NCBI RefSeq assembly: GCF_003852315.1
Contig: NZ_CP027762.1
Coordinates: 718,501-782,500, forward strand
DNA: 64,000 nt
DNA from: Pseudomonas sp. LBUM920
GTDB lineage: Bacteria > Pseudomonadota > Gammaproteobacteria > Pseudomonadales > Pseudomonadaceae
Direction: 5' to 3'
The number at the start of each line of letters is the position of its first letter. Positions within the stretch are counted from its first letter, which is position 1. The notes beneath the pieces are model-generated. The model was not told the origin of the DNA, did no database searches, and saw nothing but the letters and a program-made list of their open reading frames with translations. A program made the translations under genes and the position numbers. Shown here piece after piece: positions 50,110-58,599 of the stretch.

Positions 50110-51480
50110 ATGGGCATGCAAGGCTATAGTGCAGCAGAACGGCTGGAACGGTTGCCCATCAGCGGGTATCACCGAATCATCTTCATCATCATCGCGCTGG
50201 CGTTTTTCTTCGACTCCATGGACCTGGCGATGATGACTTTCCTGTTGGGGTCGATCAAAACCGAGTTCGGCCTCAGTACGGCCCAAGCCGGGTTGCTGGC
50301 CAGTTCGAGTTTTTTTGGCATGGTGGTCGGTGCATCTTTATCCGGAATGTTGGCGGACCGGTTTGGTCGCAAACCGGTGTTCCAATGGAGCATCGTGCTG
50401 TGGGGCGTCGCCAGCTACCTGTGTTCCACGGCGCAGACGGTGGAGACGCTGACGCTGTTTCGCGTGTTGCTGGGGATCGGCATGGGCATGGAGTTTCCGA
50501 TTGCGCAGTCGATGCTTTCGGAGCTGATTCCTGCCAAGGGGCGCGGGCGCTATATCGCCCTGATGGATGGCTTCTGGCCGTTGGGTTTTGTGGCGGCGGG
50601 TGTGCTGTCTTACTTCCTGCTGCCAGTGATTGGTTGGCGTGACATCTTTTTGGTGTTGGCAGTACCGGCGGTGTTTGTGTTGGCGATCCGGTTTTTTATC
50701 CCGGAGTCGCCGCGCTGGCTTGAGCAGGCCGGACGGCACGCGGCGGCGGATAAGGTGTTGCAGCGTATCGAGCAAAAAGTGCGCGTTTCGCTGGGGCGCG
50801 CCGACTTGCCTGCGCCGATTGCCCTGCCACGGGTTGAGAGCGTGCCGGGGACGTTTTTCTCGGCGTTTGAGCAGCTATGGTCGCCGCAGTATCGGCAACG
50901 CACGATGATGATCTGGAGTGTGTGGTTCTTTGCATTGCTCGGCTTCTACGGGCTCACCTCCTGGTTGAGCGCGTTGTTGCAGCAATCGGGGTTTGCGGTC
51001 ACTCAGTCGGTGTACTACACGGTGATCATTTCCCTGGGCGGGATTCCCGGGTTTCTGATGGCCGCCTGGCTGGTGGAGCGTTGGGGGCGCAAGCCGGTCT
51101 GCGTTGTGACCTTGCTGGGCGGTGGCGTGATGGCGTTTGTGTACGGGCAAAGCGCTGTGTTTGGCGGCAACGTGGGGCTGCTGATTTCGTCGGGACTGTT
51201 GATGCAGTTCTTTCTGTTTGGCATGTGGGCGGTGCTGTACACCTACACGCCTGAGCTGTATCCCACTTCGGCGCGGGCAACCGGTTCCGGGTTCGCTTCG
51301 GCGATTGGTCGCGTGGGCTCGTTGCTCGGGCCGTTGGTAACGGGGCTGGTGTTTCCGATAACGGGGCAGGGCGGGGTGTTTGCCTTGGGCGCGCTGTGTT
51401 TTGCCATAGCGGCGCTGGTGGTGTGGGTATTTGGGCGGGAGACGAAGGGCAAGACGCTGGAAGAACTGACCGAAGTCTGA
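50110..51480 (+). CDS. MFS transporter, organic-solute type
   Basis: 456 residues with 12 helices. It has FFFDSMDLAMMTFLLGSI in the first helix (acidic residues typical of metabolite/H+ symporters), GMLADRFGRKPVF (motif A), the middle loop with RAVLQRIEQKV-like helix, and YTPELYPTSARATGSGFASA before the last helices. The pattern is close to niacin/benzoate-type importers such as NiaP; the substrate cannot be named. It is downstream of the ArsR-type regulator. Confidence 0.84.
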   Translation: MGMQGYSAAERLERLPISGYHRIIFIIIALAFFFDSMDLAMMTFLLGSIKTEFGLSTAQAGLLASSSFFGMVVGASLSGMLADRFGRKPVFQWSIVLWGVASYLCSTAQTVETLTLFRVLLGIGMGMEFPIAQSMLSELIPAKGRGRYIALMDGFWPLGFVAAGVLSYFLLPVIGWRDIFLVLAVPAVFVLAIRFFIPESPRWLEQAGRHAAADKVLQRIEQKVRVSLGRADLPAPIALPRVESVPGTFFSAFEQLWSPQYRQRTMMIWSVWFFALLGFYGLTSWLSALLQQSGFAVTQSVYYTVIISLGGIPGFLMAAWLVERWGRKPVCVVTLLGGGVMAFVYGQSAVFGGNVGLLISSGLLMQFFLFGMWAVLYTYTPELYPTSARATGSGFASAIGRVGSLLGPLVTGLVFPITGQGGVFALGALCFAIAALVVWVFGRETKGKTLEELTEV

Positions 51481-51497
51481 GGAACAGCACACCACCA

Positions 51498-51590
51498 CTG
51501 TGGGCGCGGGCGTGCTCGCGAAGGCGGTGCATCAGTCGACACAGGTATTGACTGATACATCGCCTTCGCGGGCAAGCCCGCTCCCACATT
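51498..51590. repeat. REPIN
   Basis: CTGTGGGCGCGGGCGTGCTC at the left (slightly diverged) and GGGCAAGCCCGCTCCCACATT at the right, written here in part. It lies between the convergent MFS and adenine deaminase genes. Confidence 0.85.
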
Positions 51591-51616
51591 GATTTTGTCG
51601 TGTCAGCCGTTGTTGC

Positions 51617-52570
51617 TTAAGGCTTCACGAGCCGCGCATCCAGGCTGTTCTGCGCCAGGCGTTTGGCCTGGTCCTGGGTCATGCCCAGCGAGGTGTGCAG
51701 CGCGTGGAAGTTCTCGGTGACATAACCGCCGAAGTACGCCGGGTCATCCGAGTTCACCGTGACTTTCACGCCACGCTCGAGCATGTCGAGGATGTTGTGC
51801 TGGGCCATGTCGTCGAACACGCACAGCTTGGTGTTGGACAGCGGGCACACGGTCAGCGGGATCTGCTCGTCGATGATCCGCTGCATCAAGCGCTCGTCTT
51901 CGATGGCGCGCACGCCATGGTCGATACGCTGGATTTTCAGCAGGTCGATGGCTTCCCAGATGTACTCGGGCGGGCCTTCTTCGCCGGCGTGGGCCACGGT
52001 GAGGAAGCCTTCGTGGCGGGCACGATCGAACACGCGCTGGAACTTGCTCGGCGGGTGGCCCATTTCCGAGCTGTCCAGGCCTACAGCAACGAACGCATCA
52101 CGGAATGGCAGTGCCTGGTCGAGGGTTTTCTCGGCTTCGGCTTCGCTCAAATGGCGCAGGAAACTCAAGATCAAACCGCTGGTGATGCCCAGTTGCTGCT
52201 CGCCATCTTTGAGCGCAGCGGCGATGCCGTTGAGCACGACTTCGAACGGCACGCCACGGTCGGTGTGGGTTTGCGGGTCGAAGAAGGGTTCGGTGTGGAT
52301 CACGTTCTGTTCTTTGCAGCGCAGCAGGTAGGCCCAGGTCAGGTCGTAGAAATCCTGGGAGGTGCGCAGCACATCGGCGCCCTGGTAATACAGGTCGAGA
52401 AACTCTTGCAGATTGTTGAAGGCGTAAGCCTTGCGCAGGGTTTCGACGTCGTTCCAAGGCAGTGCAATCTTGTTGCGTTCGGCCAGTGCGAACAGCAACT
52501 CAGGCTCCAGCGAGCCTTCCAGGTGCAGGTGCAATTCAGCCTTGGGCAGGGCGTTGAGCCAATCGTACAT
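51617..52570 (-). CDS. Adenine deaminase (adenosine-deaminase fold)
   Basis: 317 residues. Metal and base ligands of the ADA-like amidohydrolase are clear: HLHLEGSLEP (His14, His16), TVAHAGEEGPPEYIWEA, DHGVRAIEDE and VTVNSDDPAYFG. The full sequence resembles P. aeruginosa PA0148, which deaminates adenine rather than adenosine, so adenine deaminase is preferred. It makes hypoxanthine for purine salvage or catabolism. It stands alone, divergent from the antiporter gene, and its 180-base upstream region contains TAACGAAACGTTA at 52693-52705, an inverted repeat of unknown meaning. Confidence 0.88.
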   Translation of the reverse strand: MYDWLNALPKAELHLHLEGSLEPELLFALAERNKIALPWNDVETLRKAYAFNNLQEFLDLYYQGADVLRTSQDFYDLTWAYLLRCKEQNVIHTEPFFDPQTHTDRGVPFEVVLNGIAAALKDGEQQLGITSGLILSFLRHLSEAEAEKTLDQALPFRDAFVAVGLDSSEMGHPPSKFQRVFDRARHEGFLTVAHAGEEGPPEYIWEAIDLLKIQRIDHGVRAIEDERLMQRIIDEQIPLTVCPLSNTKLCVFDDMAQHNILDMLERGVKVTVNSDDPAYFGGYVTENFHALHTSLGMTQDQAKRLAQNSLDARLVKP

Positions 52571-52749
52571 TTTCTAAATTCTCATCAGGTGCAATGGCGG
52601 CATTCTACAGGCCATGGCCGAAATAATCGGCAAAACCTGACCAGCAGGAGAGTATTGGTTTTATTCGTGCAAGGGGCACGTGAGCTAAGGTGTAACGAAA
52701 CGTTAGCGGCGTGGTGCAGTCTGTACCCCATCAATGACTGATTTGCTGC

Positions 52750-53856
52750 ATGAAAAGGCCCGGAATGCTCACATCCCTCAAGCAAGAAAAATACATGGTG
52801 CTGGCGCTGATTGCCGCCATCGTCGCCTACCCGTTGGAGCACTGGATGCTGCACAGCGGGCAGATGGTGGCGTTGCTCAGCGGCGTGGCGTTGATCGTCT
52901 TCATCGTCGTGGCCTCGATGCGTGTTGCCCACCACGCCGAGCAACTGGCGGAAAAGGTCGGTGACCCTTACGGCACCATGATCCTGACCCTGGCCGCGGT
53001 GCTGGTGGAGGTGGTGATCCTGGCGATCATGATGAGCAACGAGCCATCGCCCACCTTGGTACGCGACACGATTTATTCGGCAGTGATGCTCGATATCAAC
53101 GGCATCCTCGGCCTGGCTGCGCTGATGGGCGGCATCAAACATGGCGAACAGTCCTACAACGATGACTCGGCACGCAGCTACAGCGTGATGATCCTCACCG
53201 CCATGGGCGTGTCGATGGTGGTGCCGGAATTCATCCCCCAGGCCGACTGGAAAATTTACTCGGCGTTCACCATCGGCGCGATGGTGCTGCTTTACACCCT
53301 GTTTTTGCGCATGCAGGTGGGGCCGCACAGTTACTTCTTCAGCTACAGCTACCCGGAAAAACGCCGCAAGAAACAGCCCGAAGAACAGCAGGAACCGCCA
53401 ATCAGCCTGGCCTTCTCCATTGGCACATTGGTGTTTGGCGTGGTTGTGATCGGCGCACTGGCCGAGGTGATGTCCAAGACCCTCGACCTGGGCCTGGAAG
53501 GCACGGGCGCGCCGCCGGTGATCACGGCGATTGTGGTGGCGGCTATTTCGGCGGCGCCGGAAATTCTGACGGCCTTGCGGGCAGCCTTGGCTAACCGCAT
53601 GCAGTCGGTGGTCAACATCGCACTCGGTGCGTCGTTGTCGACGGTGATTTTGACGGTGCCGGTGATGGAGGCCATGGCGCTCTACACCGGCCAGCCGTTC
53701 CAGATGGCGATGACGCCGGTGCAAACCGTGATGGTGTTGATCACGCTGGTTGTCAGTGCGATCAACCTCAACGATGGCGAGACGAATGCCATCGAAGGGA
53801 TGACCCATTTCGTGTTGTTTGCGACGTTTATCATGCTGTCGCTGTTGGGGTTGTAG
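52750..53856 (+). CDS. ChaA-like calcium/cation:proton antiporter
   Basis: 368 residues from ATG 52750; ATG 52765 is an alternative. About 10-11 helices in two inverted halves, with the exchanger signature regions VGDPYGTMILTLAAVLVEVV and AISAAPEILTALRAALANRM, both with conserved acidic residues inside helices. A charged, basic loop (YPEKRRKKQPEEQQEPP) divides the halves. ChaA-type proteins exchange Ca2+, Na+ or K+ for H+. The gene is monocistronic, followed by a REPIN. Confidence 0.87.
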   Translation: MKRPGMLTSLKQEKYMVLALIAAIVAYPLEHWMLHSGQMVALLSGVALIVFIVVASMRVAHHAEQLAEKVGDPYGTMILTLAAVLVEVVILAIMMSNEPSPTLVRDTIYSAVMLDINGILGLAALMGGIKHGEQSYNDDSARSYSVMILTAMGVSMVVPEFIPQADWKIYSAFTIGAMVLLYTLFLRMQVGPHSYFFSYSYPEKRRKKQPEEQQEPPISLAFSIGTLVFGVVVIGALAEVMSKTLDLGLEGTGAPPVITAIVVAAISAAPEILTALRAALANRMQSVVNIALGASLSTVILTVPVMEAMALYTGQPFQMAMTPVQTVMVLITLVVSAINLNDGETNAIEGMTHFVLFATFIMLSLLGL

Positions 53857-53870
53857 AAACCGCAGAACTC

Positions 53871-53977
53871 AATGTGGGAGCTGGGTTTTGTGGGAGCTGG
53901 CGTGCCTGCGATGCAGACACCCAGGTTTTTCAGTTGCACCGAGATGATGCTATCGCAGGCAAGCCAGCTCCCACATT
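53871..53977. repeat. REPIN with a duplicated head
   Basis: AATGTGGGAGCTGGG at 53871 is followed by TTTTGTGGGAGCTGGCGTGC, so the left REP start occurs twice. The right half is GGCAAGCCAGCTCCCACATT. It is about 15 bases longer than the other REPINs. It fills the gap before the 8-oxoguanine deaminase gene. Confidence 0.85.
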
Positions 53978-53991
53978 TTGATATGCCTGGC

Positions 53992-55350
53992 TTAGGTTCC
54001 GGCGATCAGCTGTTTCGCCGCCTGTGTGTGATCGGCAATCAAACCTTTCAAATCCAGGCCTTCAACCTGCCCGTCAATCACCCGCCATTTGCCCCCGATC
54101 ATCACCCGATCCGCCCGGTCGGCGCCGCACAGCAGCAACGCCGAAATCGGATCGTGACTGCCGGAAAAACGCAGCTCATCAAGCTTGAACAGTGCCAGGT
54201 CAGCCTGTTTGCCCACGGCCAGTTCACCGATATCCGTACGCCCCAGTAATTGCGCCGAGCCTTTGGTCGCCCAGCCCAGCACGCCTTCGGGGGTGATCTT
54301 TTCCGCGCCGTAACGCAGGCGCTGGATGTACAAGGCCTGGCGGGTTTCGAGGATCATGTTCGAGGCATCGTTGGACGCGGAGCCGTCCACGCCAAGGCCA
54401 ATCGGCGCACCGGCGGCGAGCAGGTCCAGGGTCGGGCAGATGCCGGAGGCCAGGCGCATGTTCGAGCTTGGGCAATGGCAGATGCCGGTACCGGCGGCGC
54501 CCAGGCGCGCGATTTCATCCGGGTTGAAGTGAATGCCATGGGCCAGCCAGGTGCGTGGGCCGAGCCAGCCGACGCTGTCGAGATAATCCACGGTGCGCAG
54601 GCCGAAGCGCTGCAGGCAGAAGTCTTCTTCGTCGAGGGTTTCCGCCAGGTGCGTGTGCAGGCGCACATCGAGGCTGTTGGCCAGTTCGGCGCTGGCTTGC
54701 ATGATTTGCGGGGTGACCGAAAACGGCGAGCAGGGCGCCAGGGCAATCTGGATTTGCGCGCCGTCGCCGCGCTCATGGTATGCGCGGATCAGGCGTTGGC
54801 TGTCGTCGAGGATCACTTGGCCTTGTTGCACGGTCTGCTGCGGCGGCAGGCCGCCGTCGGCTTCGCCCAGGCTCATGGAACCGCGCGTGAGCATGGCGCG
54901 CATGCCCAGTTCGCGCACGCTTTGCACTTGCACGTCGATGGCATTTTCCAGGCCGTCAGGAAACAGGTAGTGGTGATCGGCCGCGGTGGTGCAGCCTGAG
55001 AGCAGCAATTCCGCCAAGGCGACTTTGGACGCCAGGGCGAGCTTTTCCGGGGTCAGCCGGGCCCACACCGGGTAGAGGGTTTTGAGCCACGGGAACAACG
55101 GCTGGTTGACCACCGGTGCCCAGGCGCGGGTCAGGGTCTGGTAGAAGTGATGATGGGTGTTGATCAGCCCCGGCAGGATCACATGTTCGCGTGCGTCAAA
55201 CACCTGTGCGCAGGGCACGGCAGGCTCTTGTCCCCAGCCCAGCAGTTCGGTGATCACACCGTCTTGCAGCACCAGGCCGCCACGGGCATCGAGGCCATTG
55301 GCAGTGAAAATCGCGAGGGGGTTTTTTAACCAGATACGGGTCGCAGGCAT
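53992..55350 (-). CDS. 8-oxoguanine deaminase-like amidohydrolase
   Basis: 452 residues. An ATZ/TRZ-type amidohydrolase: metal motif LINTHHHFYQT, TRGSMSLGEADGG, TGICHCPSSNMRLASG, LGVDGSASNDASNM and a His in RLHTHLAETLDEE. The order and sequence fit P. aeruginosa PA0142, the 8-oxoguanine deaminase. It converts 8-oxoguanine to uric acid, and related enzymes deaminate other purines or triazines. No operon partner is adjacent. Confidence 0.86.
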   Translation of the reverse strand: MPATRIWLKNPLAIFTANGLDARGGLVLQDGVITELLGWGQEPAVPCAQVFDAREHVILPGLINTHHHFYQTLTRAWAPVVNQPLFPWLKTLYPVWARLTPEKLALASKVALAELLLSGCTTAADHHYLFPDGLENAIDVQVQSVRELGMRAMLTRGSMSLGEADGGLPPQQTVQQGQVILDDSQRLIRAYHERGDGAQIQIALAPCSPFSVTPQIMQASAELANSLDVRLHTHLAETLDEEDFCLQRFGLRTVDYLDSVGWLGPRTWLAHGIHFNPDEIARLGAAGTGICHCPSSNMRLASGICPTLDLLAAGAPIGLGVDGSASNDASNMILETRQALYIQRLRYGAEKITPEGVLGWATKGSAQLLGRTDIGELAVGKQADLALFKLDELRFSGSHDPISALLLCGADRADRVMIGGKWRVIDGQVEGLDLKGLIADHTQAAKQLIAGT

Positions 55351-55630
55351 TGGCCGGCTCCTCTGAATGATGGGTTCAGGTTTGCCAGCTCAGTGTTGCC
55401 CTGTCTGCTGATCCAGGGTCGCCGGTTAAGGCGAGGTCGATAGATTACGTGGAGTTCCGGATCCGGTCCAGCTGCAGGCGCGAGGTGCTCTTGAGTCACC
55501 AATGCCGTTCAGTTAAGCAGTCCCCTGTGGGAGCGGGCTGGCCCGCGATAGCGGTGCGCCAGTCAACATTAATGTTGGCTGGGCCGACGTCTTCGCGGGC
55601 AGGCCCGTTCCCGCCTGTAGAACCGGGGTA
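55351..55630. repeat. Intergenic region with a diverged REPIN (55525-55618)
   Basis: The REPIN reads CTGTGGGAGCGGGCTGGCCC at the left and GGGCAGGCCCGTTCCCGCC at the right; both halves share the GG/CC variant. The remaining 55351-55524 has no gene-like frame and no clear signal; it should include the 8-oxoguanine deaminase promoter. Confidence 0.8.
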
Positions 55631-56317
55631 TTACCAGGCGATGGTGTCGCCTTTGTAGTCCACGAAGTGATGGCCGCCCTTGCCCGTGTAGGCATTTACC
55701 TGATCGATCAGGCCGCGCACGCTGGTGTCGACATCAATGAGCGCGTTTTCACCGCCCATATCCGTCTTCACCCAGCCCGGGTGCAGCGACAGCACGGTGA
55801 GCTTGTGGTCGCCGAGTTGGGTGATAAAGCTGTTGGTCATGGAGTTGAGGGCAGCCTTGCTGGCCTTGTACAGCGCCAGGTCCGCACCGTCGGGAATGGT
55901 CACGCTGCCGAGCACCGAGCTCATGAAGGCCAGCACGCCGCTGTCTTTGCGAATCTGCCCGACAAAACGCTGGGCCAGGTTGATCGGCGCCACGGCGTTG
56001 GTGAAGAACAGCTGGCCGACTTCCGCCAGGGTGGCGTGGCCAGGCTCTTGATTGGCGGGGCCTTTGACGCCGGCGTTGACGAACAGCAGGTCGAAGGTGC
56101 GGTCCTTGAGGCGCTGGCTCAGAGCGATCACGGCTTGCTGATCGTCTATGTCCAGCTTCTCGACGTGTACCGGGCCTGTGGCTTTGAGCGCATCGGCCTT
56201 GTTCGGGTCGCGCACGGTGGCGGTCACATCCCAGCCGTCCTCAAGCAATTGTTTGACCAGGCCAAGGCCCAGCCCGCGCGAGGCGCCGATGATCAGTGCG
56301 GTTTTTGGCGTAGACAT
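55631..56317 (-). CDS. Short-chain dehydrogenase/reductase (C-factor-like)
   Basis: 228 residues from ATG 56317 (MSTPKTALIIGASRGLGLGL). Classical SDR motifs: GASRGLG cofactor loop, FVNAGVKGPA (NAG), FMSSVLGSVTIPDG with the catalytic Ser, and YKASKAALNSMT with Tyr and Lys. Length and motifs fit the CsgA/C-factor-like SDR group; the substrate is unknown. It follows the merR gene by 25 bases on the same strand, so the two form an operon. Confidence 0.86.
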   Translation of the reverse strand: MSTPKTALIIGASRGLGLGLVKQLLEDGWDVTATVRDPNKADALKATGPVHVEKLDIDDQQAVIALSQRLKDRTFDLLFVNAGVKGPANQEPGHATLAEVGQLFFTNAVAPINLAQRFVGQIRKDSGVLAFMSSVLGSVTIPDGADLALYKASKAALNSMTNSFITQLGDHKLTVLSLHPGWVKTDMGGENALIDVDTSVRGLIDQVNAYTGKGGHHFVDYKGDTIAW

Positions 56318-56342
56318 GAAAGGCATCCTTTGGAATGGAGGT

Positions 56343-56693
56343 TCACGGATTCAGTGGACAGCGTTGCCCGAGCCTTTGCTGCAACTCCTGGCGCAGGTGG
56401 CCGAGTTCGCTGATACGGGTTTCGATCAGGTTGAGCTTGTCTTGCAGCAATTGTGTGACAGCGCTGTCGGGGTCGGGCGCCTGCCAGAGGGCGGCGACGC
56501 TGCTGCCGATCTCGCCCAGGCTGAAGCCCAGGCGTTGCGCAGTTTTGATGTAGAGCACCAGTTGCACCATGTCCGGCGGGTAGTCGCGGTAACCATTGGC
56601 GCTGCGTTGTGCTGCGATCAACCCACGCTGCTCGTAGAAACGCAGTGTGTCGCGGCTGACCTGGCTGGCCTGGGCTAGTTCGCCAATACGCAT
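56343..56693 (-). CDS. MerR family transcriptional regulator
   Basis: 116 residues. HTH MRIGELAQASQVSRDTLRFY, then WHTH-type wing and the dimer helix (LLQDKLNLIETRISELGHLR). The short C-terminus (QRCPLNP) has only one cysteine, so it is not a typical metal sensor; AdhR/NmlR-like regulators are a better match. A fitting 19-bp-spacer promoter lies in the divergent gap. It probably controls the SDR and the divergent membrane gene. Confidence 0.85.
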   Translation of the reverse strand: MRIGELAQASQVSRDTLRFYEQRGLIAAQRSANGYRDYPPDMVQLVLYIKTAQRLGFSLGEIGSSVAALWQAPDPDSAVTQLLQDKLNLIETRISELGHLRQELQQRLGQRCPLNP

Positions 56694-56712
56694 GGGGCGG
56701 GCTCGAAAGGGC

Positions 56713-56743
56713 TTGACCCTGGAGCATACTCCAGGCTTTAGCC
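56713..56743 (+). promoter_or_regulatory. MerR-type promoter with dyad
   Basis: -35 TTGACC at 56713-56718, 19-base spacer, -10 TTAGCC at 56738-56743. The spacer contains the perfect 7-4-7 dyad CCTGGAG-CATA-CTCCAGG (56718-56735). Such stretched spacers are the hallmark of MerR activators. The direction points to the plus-strand membrane gene, 33 bases ahead. Confidence 0.78.
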
Positions 56744-56775
56744 TGCTGGCTTCTTAATTCAAGGAGCTTGCCGAT

Positions 56776-57192
56776 ATGTGGACCGCTGCCCAATACCGAA
56801 CACTGGTGCGCGCCAGCGCCTGGTATGACTTGATCGTGACCGCGGCGTTTGTCACACCGTGGAGCTTTGTGTTTGTGCACAGCGTATTGCAGGGTTTGAA
56901 CCTGCCGGGAACGTTGCCGGCGTTTGCACCGGCGCATGTACTGATGGCCAATTTGCTCGGCTCGATTGTGTGCGTGTGGGCAGTGCTGCGAATTCGCGAC
57001 CCGCAGCGCCAGTTTGGCCTCTATGACGCGGCCGGCCGCGCACTGTTCGCGACCTGGCAGCTCTACGCGCTGATGCAGGGCGCGACGGCGGTGCTGTGGG
57101 TAACGTTGCTGTTTGAGGGGGCGTGGGGCATCGCGCAAATTGTCCCCGTGAAGACTGATCAAAAAATGACCGGCGCCCGTAAGCCCTTATGA
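56776..57192 (+). CDS. Small integral membrane protein, function unknown
   Basis: 138 residues. About four hydrophobic segments: YDLIVTAAFVTPWSFVFVHS, HVLMANLLGSIVCVWAVL, LFATWQLYALMQGATAVLW and TLLFEGAWGIAQIV. The polar stretch IRDPQRQFGLYDAAGR lies between helices 2 and 3. No family recognised. The MerR-type promoter upstream makes it the likely target of the divergent MerR regulator. Confidence 0.75.
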   Translation: MWTAAQYRTLVRASAWYDLIVTAAFVTPWSFVFVHSVLQGLNLPGTLPAFAPAHVLMANLLGSIVCVWAVLRIRDPQRQFGLYDAAGRALFATWQLYALMQGATAVLWVTLLFEGAWGIAQIVPVKTDQKMTGARKPL

Positions 57193-57258
57193 CAGAAGGG
57201 TTACAGGCGGATGTGCTCAGGTTATCCACAGGCAGGTGCACAGTAGATGTGGGCAGTT

Positions 57259-57840
57259 TCAGCGCTCCAGCAGGATGCGCCCACGGCTCAGGTCGGCGAG
57301 TTGGGTTTGCAGCGTGTCGATAGCCGCCTCGCCCAGTGCCAGCTGCAGCTCCACACCATTGGCGGTAAAGGTTTCGTCCACCACCAGCCCACCCAGTTCG
57401 GCGACACGCAGTTTCACCAGGTTCAGCTCCGAAAAGCCGCAGGCGCAGCTCAGTGGCACGCGGCTGATCAGCTCGATGCGCTCGGCATTTTGCAGGCATT
57501 TGTTCGCGCCGCCGCCATAGGCACGGGCGAGGCCACCGGTGCCCAGCTGAATGCCGCCGTACCAGCGAATCACCAGCACGGCGACCTGATCAAAGCCTTG
57601 GGCTTCGATGGCGGCCAGAATCGGCCGCCCCGCGGTTCCGCCGGGCTCGCCATCGTCGTTGCTGCGGTACTGATCGGCGAGTTTCCAGGCCCAGCAGTTG
57701 TGCGTGGCGTTGAGGTCGCTGTGTTGCTCGAAAAACGCTTGGGCGTCTTGCGCGCTGGTGATCGGCGTCGCGAGGGTAATAAAGCGGCTTTTGCGTATTT
57801 CTTCACGAAATTCGCAAAGGCCGGTAAGCGTGAAAGGCAT
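57259..57840 (-). CDS. YigZ/IMPACT family protein
   Basis: 193 residues, the usual length. The N-terminal UPF0029 domain has SRFITLATPITSAQDAQAFF, HNCWAWKLADQYRSNDDGEP, GGTAGRPILAAIEAQG and WYGGIQLGTGGLARAYG. A short C-terminal RNA-binding-like domain follows. The family is widespread but its role is uncertain (a link to translation or proline peptidase co-occurrence has been noted). It starts 12 bases after the TetR gene and may be in one transcript. Confidence 0.88.
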   Translation of the reverse strand: MPFTLTGLCEFREEIRKSRFITLATPITSAQDAQAFFEQHSDLNATHNCWAWKLADQYRSNDDGEPGGTAGRPILAAIEAQGFDQVAVLVIRWYGGIQLGTGGLARAYGGGANKCLQNAERIELISRVPLSCACGFSELNLVKLRVAELGGLVVDETFTANGVELQLALGEAAIDTLQTQLADLSRGRILLER

Positions 57841-57852
57841 AAGTCGCTTCGT

Positions 57853-58512
57853 TTATAGGGCGGGCTTGATGCCACAGCCTTTGAGAATGATGTGGATCAG
57901 GTTGCTGCCGGCGTCTTCCATGTCTTGTTTGGTCAGCTTGGTGCGCCCGGTGACGCGGCAGATCTGGGTGGCAAAGTCGGCGTAGTGCTGGGTGCTGCCC
58001 CACAGCAGGAAGATCAGGTGCACGGGGTCGATGGGGTCCATCTTGCCGGCGTCGATCCAGGCCTGGAACACGGCGGCGCGGCCGCTGAACCAGGCGCGGT
58101 AATCCTGGCTGAAATATTCGGTGAGGCATTCGCCGCCACTGATGATTTCCATGGCGAAGATCCGCGAGGCCTGTGGGTGACGCCGGGAAAACTCCATCTT
58201 GGTGCGGATGTAGCGAGTGAGCGCCACGGCCGGGTCGTCCTCGGCGGTCAGCGCGTTGAAGGTGCTGTCCCACAGTTCGAGGATATTGCTGAGCACCGCG
58301 ATGTACAGGCCGAGCTTGTTGGTGAAGTAGTAATGCAGGTTGGCCTTGGGCAGCCCGGCACTCGAGGCAATGGTGTTCATGCTGGTGCCTTTGTAGCCAT
58401 GGCGCGCGAACTCGTCTTCAGCAGCCTGCAGAATCGCTTGTTCGTTCTTTTGCCGAATGCGGCTGGCGGGTTTACCGGCGTGGTTGCTGTGGGCAGGAAC
58501 TTCGAGGCTCAT
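57853..58512 (-). CDS. TetR family regulator, RutR-like
   Basis: 219 residues from ATG 58512 (MSLEVPAHSNHAGKPASRIR). HTH: QAILQAAEDEFARHGYKGTS, then MNTIASSAGLPKANLHYYF. The C-terminal domain is of the YcdC/RutR type (YTNILELWDSTF-like, RRHPQASRIFAMEIISGGEC). RutR-like proteins sense pyrimidines or related bases, which fits the nucleobase permease gene just upstream on the same strand. Ligand and operator are not determined. Confidence 0.85.
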   Translation of the reverse strand: MSLEVPAHSNHAGKPASRIRQKNEQAILQAAEDEFARHGYKGTSMNTIASSAGLPKANLHYYFTNKLGLYIAVLSNILELWDSTFNALTAEDDPAVALTRYIRTKMEFSRRHPQASRIFAMEIISGGECLTEYFSQDYRAWFSGRAAVFQAWIDAGKMDPIDPVHLIFLLWGSTQHYADFATQICRVTGRTKLTKQDMEDAGSNLIHIILKGCGIKPAL

Positions 58513-58599
58513 GGAGGTTTCCGTGCTGATCGATAGAGACGACGTGTGCACAGATAACCCACCCTCAAGCCTCAGACAAGTCCCGATGCAATAAAACCG

